Source: Bathymodiolus brooksi
Lineage: Eukaryota > Mollusca > Bivalvia > Mytilida > Modiolidae
DNA: 64,000 nucleotides
Direction of reading: 5' to 3'
Assembly: GCA_963680875.1 (NCBI GenBank)
Contig: OY804588.1
Coordinates: forward strand, 93,490,233-93,554,232
Each line of letters starts with the position of its first letter. Within the stretch, counting starts at the first letter, position 1. The notes under the pieces are model-generated. The model had not been told where the DNA came from. It made no database searches and saw nothing but the letters and a program-made list of their open reading frames with translations. The translations under genes and the position numbers were made by a program. Of the stretch, positions 23,837-34,817 are shown piece after piece.

Positions 23837-24093
23837 ATATATTAAGACAACCAGACTGTTCCCCAATAAAGGAGGATAAAATCAAACAGATGAAGAAAAG
23901 ACGGAGAGAAATATTGAAAGCTCGAAAATCCTTCATAGAACTTGCACTGTTTTTAATATTTCTGACGGTTCTCTTTCTAGTTAGTTTTAACAATAGAGAT
24001 ACACGCTGGTTCTTTGCAACAAATCATATAGAACAACACTTGATTAGTTTTTCACATGAAATTGCAGCCAAAACGACTCAAAGTTTTAGTAAG
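23837..24093 (+). pseudogene. Polycystin-1-like exon 11 (basic stretch, membrane helix, start of extracellular domain)
   Basis: Between CTTACAG and GTAAGC, 257 bases. Encodes a basic region (KQMKKRRREILKARKSF), a hydrophobic helix (ELALFLIFLTVLFLVSF) and then NNRDTRWFFATNHIEQH, which matches the family pattern of helix followed by NRD and an aromatic-rich start of the TOP domain. No lesion seen. It ends in phase 0 and continues into exon 12. Confidence 0.85.
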
Positions 24094-24234
24094 GTAAGCC
24101 AAGCTTTATTTTTTATATTGGTGGAAAAAAAGATACAAAAAGAGGCCATCAGAAGCCACACATCAAAGAAGTACAGACATCAGACAACACCATGGCAACC
24201 AAAAGGTCGAAAAGACAAAACAATGCATATAGCT

Positions 24235-24335
24235 GAATATTGAGAAACACGAACTCAGCTAGAAACAGGGGATGAACTCATACTAGCCAGAAGGTCAATG
24301 CGTTCCTCCTGCTACACGCCGATTAAGGCTACCTA
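24235..24335. repeat. Dispersed repeat R4, partial copy 3
   Basis: Retains a GAAACACGAACTCAGC-like start, GGGGATGAACTCATACTAGC, CCAGAAGG and CTCCTGCTACACGCCG. It lies in the intron between polycystin exons 11 and 12. Confidence 0.5.
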
Positions 24336-24470
24336 TGCTTGATGGCGGAGAACCTTAGTTTAATTATGATCACCTTATATTGCTACTGCAAATTTCAATA
24401 ATAAACACATCTAATAAGCGAAGTCAGTGTCAAAGCTCTCACTACTTAATTTACGTTTTCTTTCTTTCAG

Positions 24471-24645
24471 GTGTCATCCGCTGCAACCTTTTATGATTGG
24501 TTAAACGATACTGTCATTTCATTCGTTTTTCCAAGAGTATCTTATATTAATGTTCCTCTAGCAGCCAATCAGAGGCTATATGTCAAAGATCAGGATAACT
24601 TTAGAGTTGGTCCCTTAAGAGTAAGACAAGTTAGAGCTTTAGAAG
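24471..24645 (+). pseudogene. Polycystin-1-like exon 12 (extracellular polycystin domain)
   Basis: After TTTCTTTCAG, phase 0. It encodes VSSAATFYDWLNDTVISFVF, then N-V-P-L-A, then FRVGPLRVRQVRALEG. The pattern of a W-L/F pair, then a G-P-x-R-x-R-Q-x-R run, is typical of the polycystin TOP domain. Open throughout, with donor GTAGGT. It leaves a one-base overhang that does not match the frame of the next exon. Confidence 0.85.
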
Positions 24646-24885
24646 GTAGGTGCAAGATCAACGTCCCTTAATAGTTTTGCAGAGCCTCAAGAGATAGGTG
24701 GAAGAGCACTGCCTTTGTCTATGATGATTAAAGGACGAATAGCATGTGACAAGCAGTATCCAAGTGTCAATTCCATCTGCATTTCATCAAAAGTACATTA
24801 CAGGAAGACGACAAATGATAAAAGTCATAGTCAAGTCGATAGATGGTTATCTTTATTATTTGTGCCCCAAAAAATTAAGAGAGCC

Positions 24886-25150
24886 CGGGTGGCTCAATGA
24901 GTTAGGTAGTTGGATTACCTAACAACTCATACAAGCCTATCACCAATACGGCGTGGGTTCGCGCTCGACTTTGTAGGTTACAAAAATGGTGCACTCGACT
25001 CGCAACCGCAAGTGATAAAGTTTATCAGTTGCTTGCCCATGGTCGGTGGTTCTCTCCGGGTACTCCAGCTTCGTCCACCACTAAAACTGGTCACCATGTT
25101 ATAGCTGAAATATTGCTGAAAGTGGCGTTAAAACCAAAAATCAATCAATC
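24886..25150 (+). mobile_element. SINE-C, tRNA-derived, full copy
   Basis: Head: GGTGGCTCAATGAGTTAGGT (A-box region) and GGCGTGGGTTCGCGCTCGA (B-box region). The body has GTGATAAAGTTTATCAG. The tail reads CTCTCCGGGTACTCC, GTTATAGCTGAAATATTGCT and GAAAGTGGCGTTAAAACC, followed by an ATCA run. The head differs from SINE-A and SINE-B but the tail is the one they share. Confidence 0.85.
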
Positions 25151-25424
25151 AATCAACAAAAAATTAATGTATAAAGAAACAAAGCGTTCATGTTGCTGTT
25201 TGTGTGTACAATGGTCCTGTATAGATACATGAAATTACTTAAGACCGATGTCCACAATTTGTCAGATAATACTCATGTGCGAAGTAAAATATATGGGAAA
25301 TTTTAGCGCAGTTTTTGTTTGCATAGCCAATGAAGGGTGTCATATTAAAATGTCCGATACTTCTTCAAATTTGTTCCGTTTTATCTTTATGTTTATTTTA
25401 TGTTGTGTTGTGCTCTCCATACAG

Positions 25425-26018
25425 ATTATGTTTAGTAGATGGTACATGCCTTACACATGAATATCATTTTGCAACTAGAAATAGAATCGACTGTAAGCAG
25501 TCATTTCCCAGTATTTGTTTTGTAGGTGAATGTCAAACAACATTTTTGAGTAACACAACATGCTACAACAAATATTCAATCTTTGACGAAGAGGATCATG
25601 ACTATTGTGTCGGATGGAAGGAGGGTCCTTGCGACCGAGGCGAAGCTGTTTACAGCTTGGCTTCATCAGCTTGGAAATTTGTATCGCCTTTAAAGGTTTG
25701 GGGACTACCAACAACAGGCATACATTCGACATATGGCGGGGACGGATATGTTGCTGAAATGGCCATCAATTATAATATATCAAAACTGATTCTGAATGAT
25801 TTATATCGTTACACGTGGATTGATCGGAGCACACGGGCGGTTTTGACCGAGTTCACTCTGTATAACGTAAGAGCTAATGTATTTATATACGTCAGTTTAT
25901 TGTGTGAGTTCTCCATTATAGGAGGTGTATTTACATCTACGTCTATCAAGCCATTCCGTCCGTATCAGCATGTAGGGAGTTATGGATTTTTCGTTTTTAT
26001 AAGTGAACTGATAGTGTT
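25425..26018 (+). pseudogene. Polycystin-1-like exon 13, first part (TOP domain and channel helix), cut by a transposon
   Basis: After CCATACAG, encodes a cysteine-bearing stretch (VGECQTTFLSNTTCYNKYS, then EDHDYCVGW), then a segment ending GIHSTYGGDGYVAEMAINYN, the R-A-V-L-T-E-F-T-L-Y-N sequence that closes the TOP domain, and the next membrane helix ending SELIV. All of this is standard for polycystins. The entry phase does not fit exon 12 (it would give DYV then TAG), suggesting a lost base near 25430. The exon is interrupted after 26018 in mid-helix. Confidence 0.85.
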
Positions 26019-27513
26019 CAGTGGCGGATTTAGAGGGGGCGTGCGAGGCGTGCGCCCCCCCTAAAATTCGCAAAGCAAATGTTATACAACGTTAATTAAG
26101 CAGTTCAATAAATAACTTTTTCATGAATGGTTAACTCGTGACTTGTAGTAAAATATTCTTACACATTGTAAATACACGTTGGATGTGTTCGCTGATTCAT
26201 ATATGTATTCGCCGTCAGTAGTTCAAAGATTATTCCATTCTGATTAGTTCCGAGGTACCAGACATCAACTATTTTCTCACGCTAATTAAACATTATTTCT
26301 GCAGTCAATTTTACAACTACATGTACACGTGCTATTTAGAAATTATAAAATGGACGAAAATTCTAGGCCAAGAAAACAAGCAAGATTGGATACATTTCTG
26401 ATTCCTCGACGAGACGAGAAAAGTCAAAGGTAAACTAAAAAGTAAATTCAATCAATACTTCGAATAATTAATTTAACAATTGATCTCATTCATAAAACAT
26501 ACAACGAATACCTATAACGAGAGAATCATATGATGAAACTGAGACAGTGTGTAGAAACTTGAGTGTCCCAAGAAAATGGTCACTTCTCTTAAATATATAA
26601 GTTTGATTTGTATACAAAATGTTGCCTTTTACTTTTCAAGTAAAGATCAGTAAAAATACGCGTTGGCATATTGTACATTAAAATACAAAAGTAACATATT
26701 AATAAAAAAAAAAATTAGCGGCAATTTATTTGTAACAATCTCTGCATCTGCCCGAGGTATCTGCACAAGAAAGTGTGAACAAATCCTTTGTCCGGGTACG
26801 TTTATATTATTTATATCTACCAATGGATGTCTGTACAATTTTTTTACACATTTTTAACAAAAAATTCTGACTACAATTTATTTGTAATAAATTAATATCT
26901 ACAACTGCACATGAAAGTGTGAAAATAATCTCGACAAAATGGTTTATGCATATCTCACACATGATTTCCGTAAACATATTTCTCGAGAACTTTGATACAT
27001 TTTTTTTGTTTGATCTTTTAGTGTAATGAGGTTTTTACGCCCGTTGCTCAAACACTTGATGTCCGTCCGTCCGTCTGTTCGTCCGTTCGTCCGTCTTGTA
27101 AGATGTCTACAATCCGCAACTCCCCTGACTGTAACCACGCAATTGATTGACGTTAAACTATATAATGTACTTGAAATACATTGTAGTTGTGCACAATGGT
27201 TTTTAGATTTTTCATTGAAGGCCGGGTGGAGGGTGTAGGAGGATGATTCTGCAACCCGCAACTCCTAAATAACCACTCAATGGATTGAAGTGAAACTTGA
27301 ACTACAAGTTTGACATACAATGTAGTTTGCTCACCACGGTTTTATTTTTAGAATTGGAGGTTGAGGGTAGGAGGGAGATTCTGTAATCTGCTTTTTTGGC
27401 GTAAAATCGTGAATTTTCACACGAAATACCCCAAAACTTTTCGCGCCTCCCTCCGCTCGGCGCAATTTTTTTAAGTGCGCCCCCCCTAACTTGAAATCCT
27501 GGATCCGCTCCTG
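26019..27513. mobile_element. hAT-like non-autonomous DNA transposon (5-bp TSD) inside a coding exon
   Basis: Ends are inverted: CAGTGGCGGATTTAGAGG on the left, and CAGGAGCGGATCCAGG read inward from the right. GTGTT flanks both sides (26014-26018, 27514-27518). Length 1,495 bp. It contains a possible first transposase exon (see 26350-26429), TCCG microsatellite and AT-rich filler but no long transposase frame, so it cannot move itself. The 5-bp duplication and CAGNGGCGG ends are like the minority of hAT elements with 5-bp rather than 8-bp duplications; superfamily is inferred. Confidence 0.85.
26350..26429 (+). CDS. Possible N-terminal exon of a hAT/ZMYM-type transposase remnant
   Basis: An ATG-initiated run encodes MDENSRPRKQARLDTFL and RRDEKSQR, then a consensus-like donor (AAAG|GTAAAC). 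A basic stretch followed by a D-T/M-F box is how many hAT/ZMYM-related transposases begin. Nothing downstream in the element encodes the rest, so this is a leftover. The match is short; confidence is limited. Confidence 0.4.
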
Positions 27514-28309
27514 GTGTTGATCGCAATTTTGATTTCGGCTGTATTAAAGATCATCCGCTTTTACAAGCATGGGCTCAATGCGTTGAAGGGTTTGTGGAAC
27601 GTTCTTGAGATAACGATTATTGTGTTATTCCTTGTATGTACGGCTATGTATATAATAAGATGGCGTATGATTAATAAAGCCATGGACAAATTTAAAGAGA
27701 ACCAAAACATGTTTGTTAATTTCAGTCATATTGCAGTATGGGATGAAATCTTCAACATTTTGCTGGCAACAGTGATTTTCTTAACAACGTTGAGATTGCT
27801 AAAGATTTTAAGTTACAGTAAGAGAATGAACAGACTAGGATATGTTCTAGCAGAAGTTAGTAGAGATCTGTTTGGTTGTGTCATCATATTCCTAATACTT
27901 TATTCAGCATTTGTATTATTCGGGTATCTTATTTTTGGTCAAGAATTGGATACGTATAAAGACGTATTTTCGACAGCAGTAACACTTGACAAGCGCCGTG
28001 ATAGGTCAGAACAGTATCAGTGATTTGTTTACGGTCCAACCAATCATTGGAAGGATATATTATTTCTGGTTTGTGTTCTTTCTACTGTGGATTTCAATGA
28101 CAATGCTTAACGCCACGCTTAACGTTGGAATAACGTCTGTGAGACAGAGGCTCATCAGAATGCCACCTGTGTATGGCATCACTAACATTTTGACGGGAAT
28201 GTGGAAGAACACATTTGCATTGTCAGTTATGTTTAGTAGCAATAAGACAAAGCAATTGGGAGAAAGAAAAAAGACTGACATTCTCACAAAGGGAAAGATT
28301 CGTAGATGA
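27514..28309 (+). pseudogene. Polycystin-1-like exon 13, second part (channel helices and pore), frameshifted
   Basis: Resumes immediately after the transposon: codons for LIVLIAILISAVLKII are restored if the element and one 5-bp GTGTT copy are removed. It continues through the helices ending GLWNVLEITIIVLFLVC, LATVIFLTTLRLLKILSY and RDLFGCVIIFLILYSAFVLF to FSTAVT. The frame then shifts by one base near 27985 and goes on as SAVIGQNSISDLFTVQPIIG and a last helix ending LLWISMTMLNATLNVGI. The shift lies at the pore helix; IGQ stands where channel-type polycystins have LGD. The frame ends with TGA at 28307-28309. The C-terminal tail after RQRL is not recognisable. Confidence 0.85.
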
Positions 28310-28849
28310 AATGTCTTTAAAGATCTTATTATTTTTCATTATCGGAATAAAACACAATGAAATTTTAAAATACATTTTGTGTATATTACACATTGTAGAT
28401 TAAGTATCAGACGGTTGGTAGTGCTCGAAAATAAAGCTGAACACCACAAAACGATCAATTCCTCTGTTAAACCACTAACTTCTTAAACATGGTAAGACAA
28501 CCAGAAAACGATTGAAATTGAGGTCCAGGTTAAACATGTAATAGAAGATAGCTCCTCTCCTCCACCTAGAATAAATAAGTTTTGATGGTTTGTAAAGTGA
28601 TTCGTTATTTCGATCAATAATGATGTAGATATGTATTTTTATAAAATAAGACACGTTTCTAGAATAACCTTCGTCATTTCCGTTCAATATCGAAAGATTG
28701 GAAATCCGAATGATTTCAAGAAATAAAGAGTTCTAAACAAGTTACCCAAAAATCGTCTAATGCTACTTATGGTTGGTGGATATGAATCTGTAAATTTCAA
28801 CGATTAATATCTCATATAAATCATGACGGGCGTCTACTTTGAAGTCAGA

Positions 28850-29050
28850 GTAACACAAAATAAACCAAGATACTAAATGGGCAATCAGAACGGGACAGAA
28901 AATGCAATGAAAAAAGACATACAATTATCGACAAAGAACTACACAGAAAACAGATTGAGCAACACCAACCCCACCAAATTTCGGTGTGTGAACTAAGGTG
29001 CTCCGGAAGGGAAAGGTAAGCTGTTTTTGCACCACTAGTAGCACCGGACG
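28850..29050. repeat. Dispersed repeat R4, copy 4
   Basis: Has GGGACAGAAAATGCAATG, AACTACACAGAAAAC, GATTGAGCAACACCAACCCC, GGTGCTCCGGAAGGG and TTTTGCACCACTAGTAGCACC. Best-preserved copy in the window. It carries no frame. Confidence 0.65.
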
Positions 29051-29097
29051 TATGTTATTAGATATTTTTATAATTGATATTTATAATTTTTAATATT

Positions 29098-29240
29098 TAC
29101 TAAAACTAAGGTCACCTTGGCCGATTTTGGCTTTCCTGTTATTGCCCTTTTGTTTTTATTCTCACAAAGACTTAACAATTATTTGGCTTTGCTATCTTTG
29201 GACTTTGAACCTACCTCATGAAGCCTTGCATGACAATAAC
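29098..29240. repeat. Dispersed repeat R3, copy 2
   Basis: CTAAGGTCACCTTGGCCGAT, GGCTTTCCTGTTATTGCC, TTATTTGGCTTTGCTATC and CTCATGAAGCCTTG, in the same order as at 33125-33250. Confidence 0.65.
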
Positions 29241-29589
29241 TTGTCAAATAACTAGCAGATTTGTCATAATTTACCAGATTCCTGTTGGTTTACGGGATGA
29301 CCGACTAACTAAAATACATTGGATTTTGATTTTCATCCAATATTCTCAAAATGATAGGTAGTTCGTCCGTTCGGATATAGATACATGGCTTGTCCAGCTA
29401 TCTCCGCCTACAGTTTTGGAGCTACAGCTTTAATATTTTGTATGATGTTTATACACATAATGGAGGTTGACTTGTTTATAATTTCTTATGGTCAGGCGGG
29501 GGCATCATTTGTGTCTTACAGACACACTTCATTTTTTTTAAATCACTCCTAACAAAACAACTTTGTTCATAATTATCAAGTGCGGGGAC

Positions 29590-29700
29590 ATACTTCTTTC
29601 CTAGTTTGTAATTTACAAAGCCGGGAGCGAACCCACGCCGTATTGGTGATAGGCTTGCATGAGTTGTTAGGTATTCCAGACCCCTTGTATTTAAATGAGG
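29590..29700 (-). mobile_element. SINE-C, head fragment (reverse)
   Basis: The reverse complement gives CTAACAACTCATGCAAGCC and CACCAATACGGCGTGGGTTC, nearly identical to the head at 24915-24965. The tail is missing. The Tc1-type element starts about 30 bp further on. Confidence 0.75.
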
Positions 29701-29732
29701 AAACATATCATGAACAACATAAGTAATATATA

Positions 29733-31290
29733 CACTCCGACAAAATTTAAGCACCACCCTATATTTTTATCGATATATTTTTTTACATCAATACTGTTAA
29801 AACAATGAAATAGATATCACCATTTTTCTTACACTTCTTAAAAGACTATACCAAGGACTCTAAAATTATCAATCTACGAAGTATTTATCATCCTGAAAGA
29901 CGTGACTGTGACGTGGCAAAAATGGGGTTCAAAACAGGCGCTGGAAAAACGTAAGACCAGTTTGTCTTTGATGGAAGTTTTTAACATTGCATTACAATGC
30001 AGAGTCTTCAGATTTTAAGAAATTTTAAATGCATCTATTGTGCGTATGTGTAAGGCATAAATATCAATAACGAGTATATCCACCGCGTTTATTGTGAAGT
30101 TCTGTAACGCGCCTCGTCATGCTTCGCACAAGACGCCTAAGGCGTTCTTGGGGGAATTGTTGCCACTCCTGTAAGATAGCAGTTCTTATTTCGTCAATAT
30201 TTTGACATTTTGGATTGCGTTGGTTAATTTTTCGGCCAATAAAGTCCCATACATGCTCTATAGTGTTCATGTCTGGCGACATCGCAGGCCATGGAATTGT
30301 CTGAATAGCCTCTTGCTGTTAAAAACGTTATACAATTCGGGCTCTATGTGGCCTAGCGTTGTCGTCCATGAACATTGGCCTGTCGGCCAACGCATGATTG
30401 TCGAAATGGGGGACTACGCGTGGAGCGAGCACATTGTCACGGTATTTTTGGCCTGTCAGATTACCATCAAGAACGTACAGTCAAAGGAAAAACAACACCA
30501 GACAGTTACACCCCCACCCCCAAAAACAGTTGTGCCCAAAATGTGGTTTTCCTGAAATGAAGTGTTTCGTTAGCGCCAAACCCTTGCACGACCGTCGGTA
30601 GGGCGTAACAAAAAACGACTTTCATCAGACCAGTGGACCCGTCTCCATGTGCGAATAGTCCACCCCAAATGATCGTGTGACCAGTCAAATCGAGCATGGC
30701 GATGACGTAATGTCAACTGTGGACGTTTTATGGGTCGTCGCGCTCGCATTCCCTTATGGTGGAGGCGTCTGATTACAGTGCGTGTGCTAATGTGGCCTCC
30801 AAACGCTAAATTACCACGAAGTGCATCAGCTGTACTGAACGGCCGTTGCCGAGCCCGTCTGGGTATGAGCCGGTCCTCTCTCGGCGTCGTTTTGCGAGGT
30901 CTACCTGCACGTGGACGGTCAGTAACATCCCCCGTTTGACGAAAACGCTGCATCAGTCGTACAATGATGGAATTGTTAACCCTGAAGTGGTCTGCCATCC
31001 TCCTATGGCTAAAACCACCGTTATCTGGTATGGTTAATTTTCGCCGCACCATACCAAACCAATAGAAAATGAAACTTAAAACTCGCAAACACAAATGTTG
31101 AAAAGTCCACGTGGCACTTTACACACCCTGTCATATACACATAAATAAAAATCGATCAATAACCTGTTTCACATGTAAGTAAGTATGTGTGTACAGGTAA
31201 AAAAAATAGCAAAACCGATTTGAAATAAGTTCATTATTAGAAAAGATATTATTGAAACAAGTCAGGTGGTGCTTAAATTTGGTCGGACTG
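29733..31290 (-). mobile_element. Tc1/mariner-type transposon, inactive
   Basis: Imperfect inverted ends of about 28 bp (CACTCCGACAAAATTTAAGC left; CAGTCCGACCAAATTTAAGC read from the right), each flanked by TA (29731-29732 and 31291-31292), the Tc1/mariner target. Length 1,558 bp, the usual size. The transposase on the minus strand is broken, and a C/A-rich run near 30510-30530 interrupts the middle. Such elements move by cut-and-paste using a DDE transposase. Confidence 0.95.
30064..31052 (-). pseudogene. Tc1-type transposase, frameshifted
   Basis: Starts at ATG 31052 (MVRRKLTIPDNGGFSHRRMA) with a paired helix-turn-helix region, a GRPRK linker motif, and HWSDESRF bearing the first catalytic aspartate. 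That frame ends near 30570. The second aspartate motif (MDDNARPH) is visible in another frame at about 30340-30375, and the third (SPDMNTIEHVWD, catalytic glutamate) in the segment 30282-30064. At least two frame changes are needed, so no active enzyme can be made. The motif order is that of Tc1-type DDE transposases. Confidence 0.92.
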
Positions 31291-32403
31291 TATATATTAA
31301 TAAATACAAGTGATAAATAATGTCAACAAGCATATATATATATATAAATAGAATACATATTGCATAATATATGTCTGTATTCGGATTATATTTGTATGAC
31401 AATGGGATAAAACAAATGATAAGGGTGTGATTTGGAAATTACACATGCAAAGATCCCCATTTCAATTAAGTAGCAAGTTATTTCTAAATTCAAGAGTTAT
31501 GTCCCTTTTACTAGAAATTTGAAACGTAATGTGTATGTTATTAAACAATATTATTTAGAAAAAAATGGTAGAACGTGCTAAAGTGGGTCACGGGTCACTG
31601 TAATCGGGCGGCTGTATCGAGAAACAGATACGGTGTTGAAAAAACTGTTGATACTGATAAAATATTGATAAATGTAATAAAATTGTATGTGTGTCTTCAA
31701 GAAATATGATAGACAAAACCATGTGTGAAATTTTATGACGAAATATCTCCGATTTCTATGTAAATTTACGAGTTGAAGTGGGGAAACACCCACAAGTAAT
31801 CTTAGCGATGCATTTTTTTTTATCTTGGACAAGAATAATGAGCGTCCTGATTGGATTTAAAACACACTGACTCCGCATGGTAAAAAGATGCATGTAAAAG
31901 AAATCTATGTTATTATTTATTTATTTGTTTGATTCTGGAATATTGTTGATCATTGATTTAAACATGAAAAAAGGGAAAGCAAATTATTTGTGAATTTTAC
32001 AGTTAAATAAATGTTATGTTTCGACAGTTTAAAGAGAAAAATAAAAATTTGTTGCGACTAAAGCTTAAATCAGCGTTAAAAATTGAACAAATATCAGTGG
32101 TTTTGTAAATGAGATTTATTTCAAATAGAAAATCTGAACTTATTATTTATTAATTTATTATTAATGATACAATTGTATATCCCTTGGGAGGGGGAGGGGG
32201 GCTATGATGAAAATTTGAAATAAAAACACAGGACCGGACATTAAGCAAAAATAATAATCCAGGATTATTTTTTTATTAAAAAAAATCCAGGGCTCCTGTG
32301 TCCATGATTTTTTTTTTAAAAGTTAATAATATGAAATATTGACATCCACACTTGCCTTTTGGACAGCACATTTCTGTGTCCACACTTGTTATTTAAGAAA
32401 TAT

Positions 32404-32550
32404 AAATCGTGGAACCCAGAATGTGTTTTGAGTTTTAACATGGAATGGCGGATATTAGTATTTTATCTCGAGGCAGTGGCGAGGCATAACATTTACTAAT
32501 ATCCGCCAACCCATGTCAAAACTCAAAACACATTCTGGCTTCCATGATTT
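32404..32550. repeat. Foldback / palindromic repeat 3
   Basis: Arms of about 58 bp containing CAGAATGTGTTTTGAGTTTT and GGCGGATATTAGTA, inverted on the right as TACTAATATCCGCC...AAAACTCAAAACACATTCTGG. The loop carries TCGAGGCAGTGGCGAGGC. Arms differ at only a few positions, suggesting a fairly young insertion. Confidence 0.9.
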
Positions 32551-33124
32551 TTTTCGATTCTAATATGTCTAAGAGTACAAATCCGGTAGTATACTTTGAT
32601 TGGAAGACGGTAATTTATATTTACGTTTGCGGAAAATGTCGCGCACAATTTATCCTGCCAAATTCGAGCAGACGATAACTCATCAACATGTACATTTACG
32701 ACGGAAAAGTCAGTCACATTCACCGGCGCATGTGCGAATGAGATTATACCATCGATAATTCGCTCGTTTGTCTACAAAGCGAAAGAAGGACGTCTTGTTA
32801 GAATATTTCATAGATACTGCAGTTTATTAATTTCTCAAGTAACTCAATTAACTGCATATAATTCACTTGGTATTTTTGCATTTGGATTTTGAATTATCTC
32901 ATTTAATGTGCCGGAAATCATGGTTTTCTTACGTTTGACAAAACAATTAAATAAAATGTAATTGTATTTTGACAAGATTAAACTGTCAGATATACTACAT
33001 TCCATTTTCATGCTGAATTATTCTAGAAATATATTTAACTAATAAAACCTCAGAGTGTTTATATAAAAAAAACTACTCTAGATGATCGTAAATTATATGC
33101 AATATTTTTCAAACATATCTTAAC

Positions 33125-33250
33125 CCCTCAGGCATAGGGGACCTTAGCCGATTTTGGCTATCTTGTTTAGGCCTTTTGGGTTTTTTGCTCCCAAAACTTT
33201 CATTCATTTGGTTTTCCAATCTTTTGATTTTGAGCATACCTAATGAAGAA
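33125..33250. repeat. Dispersed repeat R3, copy 3
   Basis: CCTCAGGCATAGGGGACCTT, AGCCGATTTTGGCTATC, TTCATTTGGTTTTCC and GAGCATACCTAATGAAG. Similar to 29098-29240 over its whole length. Confidence 0.65.
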
Positions 33251-33501
33251 ACGCATCGTACGCACTGCATTTGATATCTACGTATCTACGTTTTTATAAA
33301 CCCTAGATAAAACACCATGATCAACAATGCTTAACACATTATTTAAAAATAGTTTGAAACATACCTCCTAGTGCCAACAAATTATGTCCCGCAGACGTCA
33401 CAGAAAACATAAGAAAATAATAATGAAATATTTCCGTGGCGATTTTATATTGTCAGATTTCTCGTTGAGGAAAAATGATACCTATGAATGCATTCAGTGG
33501 C

Positions 33502-33855
33502 TGATTGTTGTTTAACACCAACTCAGCAATTTTTCAGCTATTTCATGGTGAGAACAAGTTTATTTTCAATGAGACGATCATGAGGTCCGCTTTGTACTGG
33601 ACTAACATGCTTAGTTGGATTTTTATAGTGGTAGCTCACTGAAACAGCAGTCCGTTGATAGACATGTCGCCCTACTCGGACACAATAGACCTGATTCCGA
33701 GACAATCAGTCTTTGCTCTTTCTCCTTAGCACTGCGTGCTTAGCTGAAAAGCAACAAATACCAATTCTATAGTTTTTGGTTTGACCCGATCGGGGCTCGA
33801 ACCCAAGGTCGAGGCGAGGCGAGGCGAGCACGCTAACCATTACACCATCGATGCA
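33502..33855 (-). mobile_element. SINE-B, copy 5 (reverse)
   Basis: Full-length in reverse: TTGTTGTTTAACACC tail, TAGTGGTAGCTCACTGAAAC body, GATCGGGGCTCGAACCC (reverse B box) and GAGCACGCTAACCATTACACC (reverse A box). A small GGCGA triplication lies between the boxes. Confidence 0.9.
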
Positions 33856-34817
33856 GTTCTGAATTCATTCATATAAGTTGTTTTATTTGTTTTTTTCATT
33901 TTTATGTTATATTTAAATAATATAATGTGGTTATTGTGTTCTTAAATTCGAGGTTTTCAAACTTTTATGGAACTATCAACTGAAAATCCAAAAACAACAA
34001 ATCATAGGCCAACGGCGAAATCTAAAAAGTCGTTTATTTAAAGAGTTAAATCAACCCATCGACTACACACCTAAATATACTTTCAAACGCTAGATTATGC
34101 TTTTAGCTAATAAATTTAACATGCCGTAATACAATCGCATGGTCACGTTATCACGAAAACTACATTTTTCGAGGATTACTGCGTTTTTGGAGAAGGTCCG
34201 ATCATACTCAGTAAAATCAATAGTATGCATGATTTATGCATCTTCGGCAATTTGTTGCGCTTGTAGTTTTTAAATCTAACTTAAATAAATAAAATAATTC
34301 AAAATATTTTATTGAAATAACTTTTATTTCATCAGTTTGGCTTCTTTGAAACCAGCAGATGTGTTAAATATTTTAACGGTCACTTTTAAAATTATATCAG
34401 AAGAAATGCTTTCATTAAATTGATCTCAAACTTTTTTAAAACCAAAAGTGTAAACATAGTTTACATAAAACATTATCATTATAGCGCCTATTTCTACTAG
34501 TTTAAGAGGTTTGGACCGTTTTTAAATGCACATCAACATATCGAAAGTAGAAAATGATTCCGGATATTTTGCCCGTGACTTTTTAAAATTATAATACTCA
34601 GTCCGATCAAATCTTATTGCATCGAGATCAAAGCATATTTTCTTAACAATTACTTATATTCTTGTGTTATCTGTATTTAATTGTTGTCACCCTTCATTGT
34701 TAACATTTGCTGTTTTTAATTGTAACGTTTTAGTTACAAAAGATGGTTTGAAATATTGTTTGTAGAGAATTTAATTAATGTTTACAAGTTGTTAAAAAAT
34801 CATTTGTCGGAACTGTT

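Larger units (their letters stand above)
2401..28309 (+). pseudogene. Polycystin-1-like receptor-channel gene, disrupted copy (5' end not found)
   Basis: Exon segments read in order as REJ/GAIN-type sequence, GPS motif, first transmembrane helix, PLAT domain, post-PLAT loop, polycystin extracellular (TOP) domain and C-terminal channel helices. That is the order of polycystin-1/PKD1L proteins, which are large membrane proteins linked to ciliary or sperm signalling and to channel assembly with PKD2-type subunits. Exon phases agree across most introns. Lesions seen: TAG at 6134, a one-base shift near 7917, TAA at 8819, a phase break in 9657-9789, a frameshift near 14365, a phase break at the start of the exon at 25425, a transposon at 26019-27513, and a one-base shift near 27985. 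Exons expected between the post-PLAT loop and the exon at 18938 were not found. Seen: domains and breaks. Inferred: a non-functional paralogue or allele. Some single-base shifts could be assembly errors, but the stops and the transposon are harder to explain that way. Confidence 0.85.
28310..29730. other. Intergenic; dispersed repeats only
   Basis: Holds R4 copy 4 (28850-29050), R3 copy 2 (29098-29240) and a reverse SINE-C fragment (29590-29700). Positions 28620-28780 also resemble 18225-18300 (CACGTTT...GAATAACCTT...AAAGATTG). No exon with splice borders was seen. Confidence 0.6.
31320..33500. other. AT-rich intergenic stretch without a recognised gene
   Basis: Contains one foldback repeat (32404-32550), R3 copy 3 (33125-33250), a G-rich run (32190-32203) and otherwise unique-looking AT-rich sequence. 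No splice-bordered coding segment was seen. Confidence 0.6.

Noticed and set aside
26014..26022. 8-bp target duplication as in typical hAT elements
   Set aside because: Only GTGTT matches on both sides at this insertion, and the MITE at 59381 also shows exactly five bases.
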